From positions 124,001-188,000 of the forward strand of contig CAJJDN010000124.1 of the NCBI GenBank assembly GCA_905182985.1: DNA of 64,000 nt, in the 5' to 3' direction. The notes under the pieces were generated by a model that was not told where the DNA came from, did not search any database, and was given only the letters and a program-made list of their open reading frames with translations. Source of the DNA: Paramecium sonneborni. Lineage: Eukaryota > Ciliophora > Oligohymenophorea > Peniculida > Parameciidae. The position numbers were made by a program, and so were the translations under genes. Shown one piece after another: positions 59,038 through 64,000 of the stretch (position 1 is the first letter of the stretch; every line of letters begins with the position of its first letter).

Positions 59038-60339
59038 TCACAGATGTTAGTCATTTATTTTTCTATAACAATTTCGAATAAAAAGAGGAATAAATAAAAT
59101 TACATAAAGAATGAATATTGAACAAATGATTGTTATAGCTATGATTGGTCCACAACAACAAAAGAAATAGGGTGCGTTTTCTTTATTAATTTTATTTATT
59201 TTATTATCAACATAATCTCCAACAATTTTTCCAACCTGCATAAATTAATAACCAGGTAACCATATTATAATTAATAAAATTTTGCATAGTCCTATTAAGA
59301 TTTTAGGTATGTAAAAATATTTTCTAAATAATTTTTAAGTAATTATTTTGCATTAATTTTTGTAAGAATAAAAATTTGTCATACAAGTTTAACAACTGCT
59401 TCTATATGTTTTATCGTAAATATTTGGATTCATTTAAGGAAATAGAATAACTTCTGCAGATTTGCAAAAAATACAGAATTTAGTATTACATATTTTGCAT
59501 TACTATATTTTTGATTCTTCAATATAATTTTACTTATTTTAACATAATCTAGGTTGGGTTATTATTCTACATTTTGGGCATTTTTAAACATGATTGTCTT
59601 GGCAATAATTTTAAAATTAATTAATAGCTAATTAATTACATAATTATTTATGTTTTTTTAAAGCTCCTTTAACTTATGTGTAACAAGTATTACAAAATTT
59701 AGTCTTACAAGATTAACATTATACAACGTTTTCTTCTATTAATTTCAAGTTAATAGCATTAATTTGAGAATAAGGATTAACTTAAAGATAAGAGCAACAT
59801 CTTTTATTAAAGCAAAATAGATCTCTATTTATTATTTTCCATTATTTAACTTATGTAAGAGATATAAATTAACTTATTAGATAATGATCTAATTCTAATT
59901 TACACATTTTCTAAGGACAAGGTATCTTATATGATCTTGAAAAATATTATTGAATGTATATATCTGTGCAATCAATACAGAAATAATGTTAGTTAGTACA
60001 TAATTTACAACAAATTTTATTATAGCAACAAATTTTACATTCTTGAAATTTTAATTGATAAAATTTTGCTTATGAACCTAATTTGAAGAAAACTTTTGAA
60101 CAATAAGGAATATCAGTTATAGACTTATGCCAACAAACTCCTAAAAGTTATTTTTGATTATCATTATTATTTATTATGTTATGGCAATCCAAGCAAACTT
60201 AGATTTCTTAATCTACACATTAAATTAATAAGAGTTCATCTGTAATTTCATTGCATAAATTACATAAAAATTTCAACTATTCAAATCCAATTTTCTTGTA
60301 TTATCTTTATGTTCCTGAAATGAGAAAGTCATTCTCCAT
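59038..60339 (-). CDS. RBR-like Cys-rich zinc protein with C-terminal membrane segments
   Basis: Reads like a RING-IBR-RING ubiquitin ligase. Early ELLLIQCVDQEIQVCLDCHN, then the first cluster CKICCYNKICCKLCTNQHYF, CIDCTDIYIQQYFS, an IBR-type middle FCFNKRCCSYLQVNP, VVQCQSCKTKFCNTCYTQVK with CNQLAINQFQNYC, and a last cluster VQKCPKCRIITQPRLCQNKQ, QCKICNTKFCIFCKSAEVIL. The Cys in CQN/CQDN around the last cluster is where an RBR active Cys could lie, but I cannot fix it. After it come two hydrophobic helices (ILIGLCKILLIIIWLPGYQF; CCCGPIIAITIICSIFILYV), so it is a membrane protein like RNF19/RNF144. No intron found. TGA at 59038-59040. Confidence 0.85.
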
Positions 60340-60425
60340 CTTAAAATAATATATAAGGAAAAAGCTTTATTTCTATATAATATATAACTAAATTTATAAA
60401 ATCAATATATAAAAATATCATAAAA

Positions 60426-61800
60426 TCAATTTAATCCTTAAAGCTTTTCAATTTAATATTAAATTATTTCTAAAGTAGGTCTTTTATTGGGTTCTAATTC
60501 TATCATTTTAAAAATTAATAAATTAAGATCATTATGAATTTATATGTGATTTTAAAGTTTTTTCGCCTCCTCAATAAATTAGTTGTAATTGGTATTTTTT
60601 AGTTAACACAATTTTTGTAATTGAATATTTGAGTCAAATTTCTTAGGTGCTGTTACGAATTCTAATTTTAATGAAAATAACCATATGTATCACATTTGCC
60701 ATATATCATATGAATATGAATATTTTTGATCCTATAGGAGGTTTAAACATTGTATTACATACATATCTAGTTTTGATTTATTCACCTAAATATCCTAAAC
60801 TTTTGGATCTATCATAATCAATTATTACACAAGTGATCTCTGTTTAAAGAAGATCATCTATATTATTTATTTAATTTTAAAAATCAAACATAATATTATT
60901 GTCTGGTTTAAGATCTCTATGAATAATTTATTAAAAATGCAAATTTTTCAATGAATTAACCATTAAAGGGAATATCTTAAGATAACCTTTTTATTTAACA
61001 GAATCTGAATATTAAAATATTATTTCCTAGAAATAAAACAATCAGATATTAACTTTATAAAACTTGTTTTGTGTTTCTTTAAAAATAATATTAAGATTTT
61101 GCTATATCGAATGTAAGTATAGAGATAAGGTTAATAAGAACTATTAAATTATTCAATTAAATCAACTTCCCTTGACTAATACTCTTAATGTGATTATATG
61201 TAAGTTTTCATAACAATTTCTTTTTCATTCACATTCAAAATAAATAGAGGTACTTATATAGAATCTACTCTTGTGATACCCGGTTATAAATGTATATATT
61301 CGGTTTATTTTAAATTAAGTAAACTCGAAAATTTTTGTAAAAATCAATTCCAAAACTATCAATATATCCAATTTTTGATAATAACTTACTTTATACTTTT
61401 TGTAGAGTATCATATGATTCATCATAATTAGATTCTTCATAATTTAATTACTAAATTGATTATAATAAAAATACATATATTAGTCATTTATTTTAATGCA
61501 TATACTTCTCTTTTTCCTTATGGTAATTAAATGTTTACATATGATAAAATATAAGGTAAAGGATTTTCAACATTTTTACTAATGTAAATTGTCTCTAAAT
61601 CAATTTGAGGAAACTTTATATATTTTCTTTTCACTAATTCAAGTAAAACTCAAGTTAATTCAAAAAATACTTGAACATAAATTTATCATTAACCAATTTA
61701 GATTTTCAATGTCAATTGGCAATTTTTCTATTAATAACACTAAGTTTAATTATTCTTCTTAAGCTTTATCATAAATGAGTCCTGTAATTTTAGATTTCAT
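60426..61800 (-). pseudogene. Protein-kinase gene, probably inactivated
   Basis: Kinase marks are present: IIHRDLKPDNNIMFDFQNQI, then VIIDYDRSKSLGYLGE where DFG should be (DYD), an activation segment TRYVCNTMFKPPIG, and C-lobe SYDIWQM, LEFVTAPKKFDSNIQLQKL, MIELEPNKRPTLEIIQYQIE. Between the activation segment and SYDIWQM the frame shifts by one, and a TGA at 60690-60692 interrupts just after SYDIWQM; no normal intron removes them. The N-lobe (60.95-61.8 kb) also changes frame repeatedly; it starts MKSKITGLIYDKAQEEQLNL. Sequence errors or missed introns remain possible. Confidence 0.6.
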
Positions 61801-62243
61801 TTTTTTCTGAAATATCTATAATAATTATTATTTAATATTTATATTCAAAACTTAATAGCATTTCTTATTTTTATTAAATGAATAGATATTCTACAAAATG
61901 TTTGAAACTAAATTCAAAAGCAGAAAGTAATTTTCATAAGACTTTGTTTTTTCCCTGAAACAAGAGAATAGGATTTAGTGATTAACCTATACCTTTTTTC
62001 CTACATTTTAATTTTTTGATAAAAATTTTCATAATATTTATAATATCATCTATATAATTCTCTTACATTAAAAATGAGTGGTAATATAAATTAAATTAAC
62101 ATAAGAAATCCATTTTTTTGAAACAAACTTATTCATCCAATTTAATTTAATAAATTAATTGAAACAAAAATAGAGAGAAAAATTAAAAATTTTAATATTA
62201 AAATAATAAATTGTTTATACCTTTGAACAGATATTAAATTAAT
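61801..62243. other. Intergenic
   Basis: About 440 A+T-rich bases with no coding frame that I can support. Confidence 0.5.
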
Positions 62244-62876
62244 ATGGATTTTGAGAGAACTGTTACAAAAATTTAACTATTAAAAATATCAATAATTAGA
62301 AGTAATGAGAGTGTGTTTATTCAGTAAGGAAAATTAATAATTAGTTTAGCAGAAAAAATATCTTATTTTCTCACATAAAAATATTTAAATAAATCAAATC
62401 CATTATAATGAAGAGATTTAAATTATTTAATTTATCAAGATTAAAAACTAGTAATTTCTTTTGAATAAGTTTAACAATTTTAGCAAATCTTACTTTTTAT
62501 AATTGGAATTAATTAACAATTATTTTATCATTATAATTTATTTATAATCCATTTGTAATAGAATTAAGATAATTTAAAAACAAAATTATTTCCAAAGAAT
62601 TCATTGAAATAATCAATGGGATAATTTAGCTCGAAATCTCTTGAAATTAAAAAAGGAAATAAAAATAATCGTAATATTGAAGGAGATAACGGATCATTTT
62701 AAGAGTAATATGTTAGAAAATGTGGAGTGAGAAAATTAGCAAATAAAAAATTTTAAATTATACTCCATTTAAATAATCATAAATATTATTAATTACAATA
62801 TCAATAATAAGAGGATGGTTAATTTAGTAAAGTTAAACGTAAGATAGATTATTAATTTTAGATGGATATTTGTTGA
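62244..62876 (+). CDS. Doubtful ORF with one in-frame TGA
   Basis: A 210-codon frame interrupted once, by TGA at 62409-62411. Before it: MDFERTVTKIQLLKISIIRS. After it: RDLNYLIYQDQKLVISFEQV, DNLKTKLFPKNSLKQSMGQF, EQYVRKCGVRKLANKKFQII, LQYQQQEDGQFSKVKRKIDY, ending MDIC-TGA. The second part looks truly coding. I find no intron over the TGA. It may be a pseudogene, an error, or a gene starting elsewhere. Family unknown. Confidence 0.35.
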
Positions 62877-62911
62877 AGAATTTAATTATGTAATAATATT
62901 AATAACATATT

Positions 62912-63307
62912 ATGGATGATAACCTAGAATTAAAGACAGTTTTAAGCCACTATGAATAGTCATCTGATCCTAAATCTTTCTTATCAAAAATTATTGAAAA
63001 TTTTGGCCTTGATTTTGATGCTATACAGATCCTAGATGATTTTCATGATGAAGTATCTTAGAATAGTCAATAGAAATTTACATAAGTGTATAAAGTAAAT
63101 GAAGAATAATATCAATTAATATTTGTTTAATCAACAAACTTAAATATCTTAGTCAAATTAAATTCTAAAAAAGTAATGAAAACTAGTTAATAATATGTTT
63201 GTACTCATAGCTATAAGTTAAGAAATCCTCTAAATTAGAAAGAAATATTAGAAAAAATTTAGTCTTTTAATAATGTAGATGATTTAATAGATGCTATTAA
63301 ATAATGA
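62912..63307 (+). CDS. Small acidic unknown protein, 131 aa
   Basis: Intronless frame MDDNLELKTVLSHYEQSSDP, KSFLSKIIENFGLDFDAIQI, LDDFHDEVSQNSQQKFTQVY, NLNILVKLNSKKVMKTSQQY, ending LIDAIKQ-TGA. Mixed helix/strand composition, no membrane segment, no family recognised. Confidence 0.65.
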
Positions 63308-63366
63308 CCATATAAAATTTTATTAAAAAATTTATAGATTATTATTTTTATTAATCATAATTTTCC

Positions 63367-63912
63367 TCAAAAAATTGGACATTCAAAGCTGGCATATTAT
63401 TTAACTAAAATTAAATTTATATAATATTTACAATTTTATTCCATTTTCAAGTCAGGTTATAATTTTTTTATTAATTCCTTTGTTGAATGATTACAATTAC
63501 TCAAAGTTTTGGTGTAAGGAACTGATGCTATCTGTCTTGCAATTTTTTGAATTTCTAAAAACTCATGTTCGAAATTGAACTTCGAAACATCATATTCTTA
63601 TGAGTATATGTACTCAATTCCTGTTTTTTTCTGATGATATTCTATCAATTCTTCATATCCCACTTCTTAATTTTAATCAGACCAATATATTCGAGTTGCA
63701 TGAACCCGATCATAACCACAAAAAAAGGAAATCAACATAACCTAATTATTTTTTGATACAAAAAATGTTTCAGAGTGGAGAATCTTAAGTTTTAAAAAAT
63801 TGACTTGTTGTATTATTCTTTATTTGACAATATATAGTGTTGGCACACTTTTATTGAAGCCTTTGTCAAATGAAAATGTTTCATAACATAAATCACCTTC
63901 TCTTTTAGACAT
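63367..63912 (-). CDS. Unknown protein, 181 aa
   Basis: Intronless frame MSKREGDLCYETFSFDKGFN, YIVKQRIIQQVNFLKLKILH, VMLISFFCGYDRVHATRIYW, EVGYEELIEYHQKKTGIEYI, FEHEFLEIQKIARQIASVPY, ending SFECPIF-TGA. Even hydrophobic pattern of an alpha/beta protein. Not recognised. Convergent with the 62912 gene, 59 bases apart. Confidence 0.65.
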
Positions 63913-64000
63913 TTTAATAAAATTCTATTAGAAAATATTTATCAATTATTTATAATTCATTTTTCCTTTAATAACAATTTATAATCTAAAAAATAAAGAA
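63913..64000. other. End of window, intergenic
   Basis: Short A+T-rich sequence upstream of the last gene; nothing identifiable. Confidence 0.5.

Overview
The window is nuclear DNA of a ciliate that reads TAA and TAG as glutamine and stops only at TGA, most likely the macronuclear genome of a Paramecium or a close relative. The evidence is the very high A+T content, dozens of long proteins that open only under that code, tiny introns of about 20-36 bases (GTA...TAG, and here often GTA...AAG), intergenic gaps of 20-300 bases, and genes for motile cilia. Coordinates below join exons: first coding base to the TGA.

Left part (1-12.3 kb): a partial cyclic-nucleotide-type K+ channel (minus), a CLEC16A-like gene (plus) whose 3' half is repeated two more times across single-N joins (almost certainly unmerged contig overlaps), then a cluster of about eight box C/D snoRNA candidates (7.62-8.44 kb). 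After it come a small CaaX-ended protein, an RNF170-like E3 ligase, an AT-rich gap, a broken gene and a UBA-like repeat protein.

Middle (12.4-36.6 kb): two small genes, a heat-shock transcription factor, a SKP1-like protein, coiled-coil and unknown proteins, a double cNMP-binding protein, a repeat protein, NOB1 (18S rRNA end maturation), IFT52, a 2.1-kb gene-poor stretch, a choline-transporter-like protein, a ubiquitin-conjugating enzyme, an NRF/acyltransferase-3 membrane protein, DAW1/ODA16 and a glutaredoxin.

Right part (36.9-64 kb): an HTH DNA-binding protein, RTCA, three unknown minus-strand genes, CFAP99, a dynamin-related GTPase, two coiled-coil/unknown genes, a hybrid histidine kinase, TRAPPC2L head-to-head with a propeller-like protein, an SRPK kinase with a TAA-encoded polyglutamine spacer, an MFSD12-like transporter, an RBR-type zinc protein with C-terminal membrane segments, a probably dead kinase, and small unknowns.

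Genes are unrelated neighbours rather than operons. Themes that recur are cilia (IFT52, DAW1, CFAP99), ribosome making (NOB1, snoRNAs) and ubiquitin (RNF170-like, E2, SKP1-like, RBR). I see no mobile element, CRISPR array, tRNA, rRNA or telomere repeat. The most notable non-routine item is the snoRNA cluster; I found no convincing new biological system.
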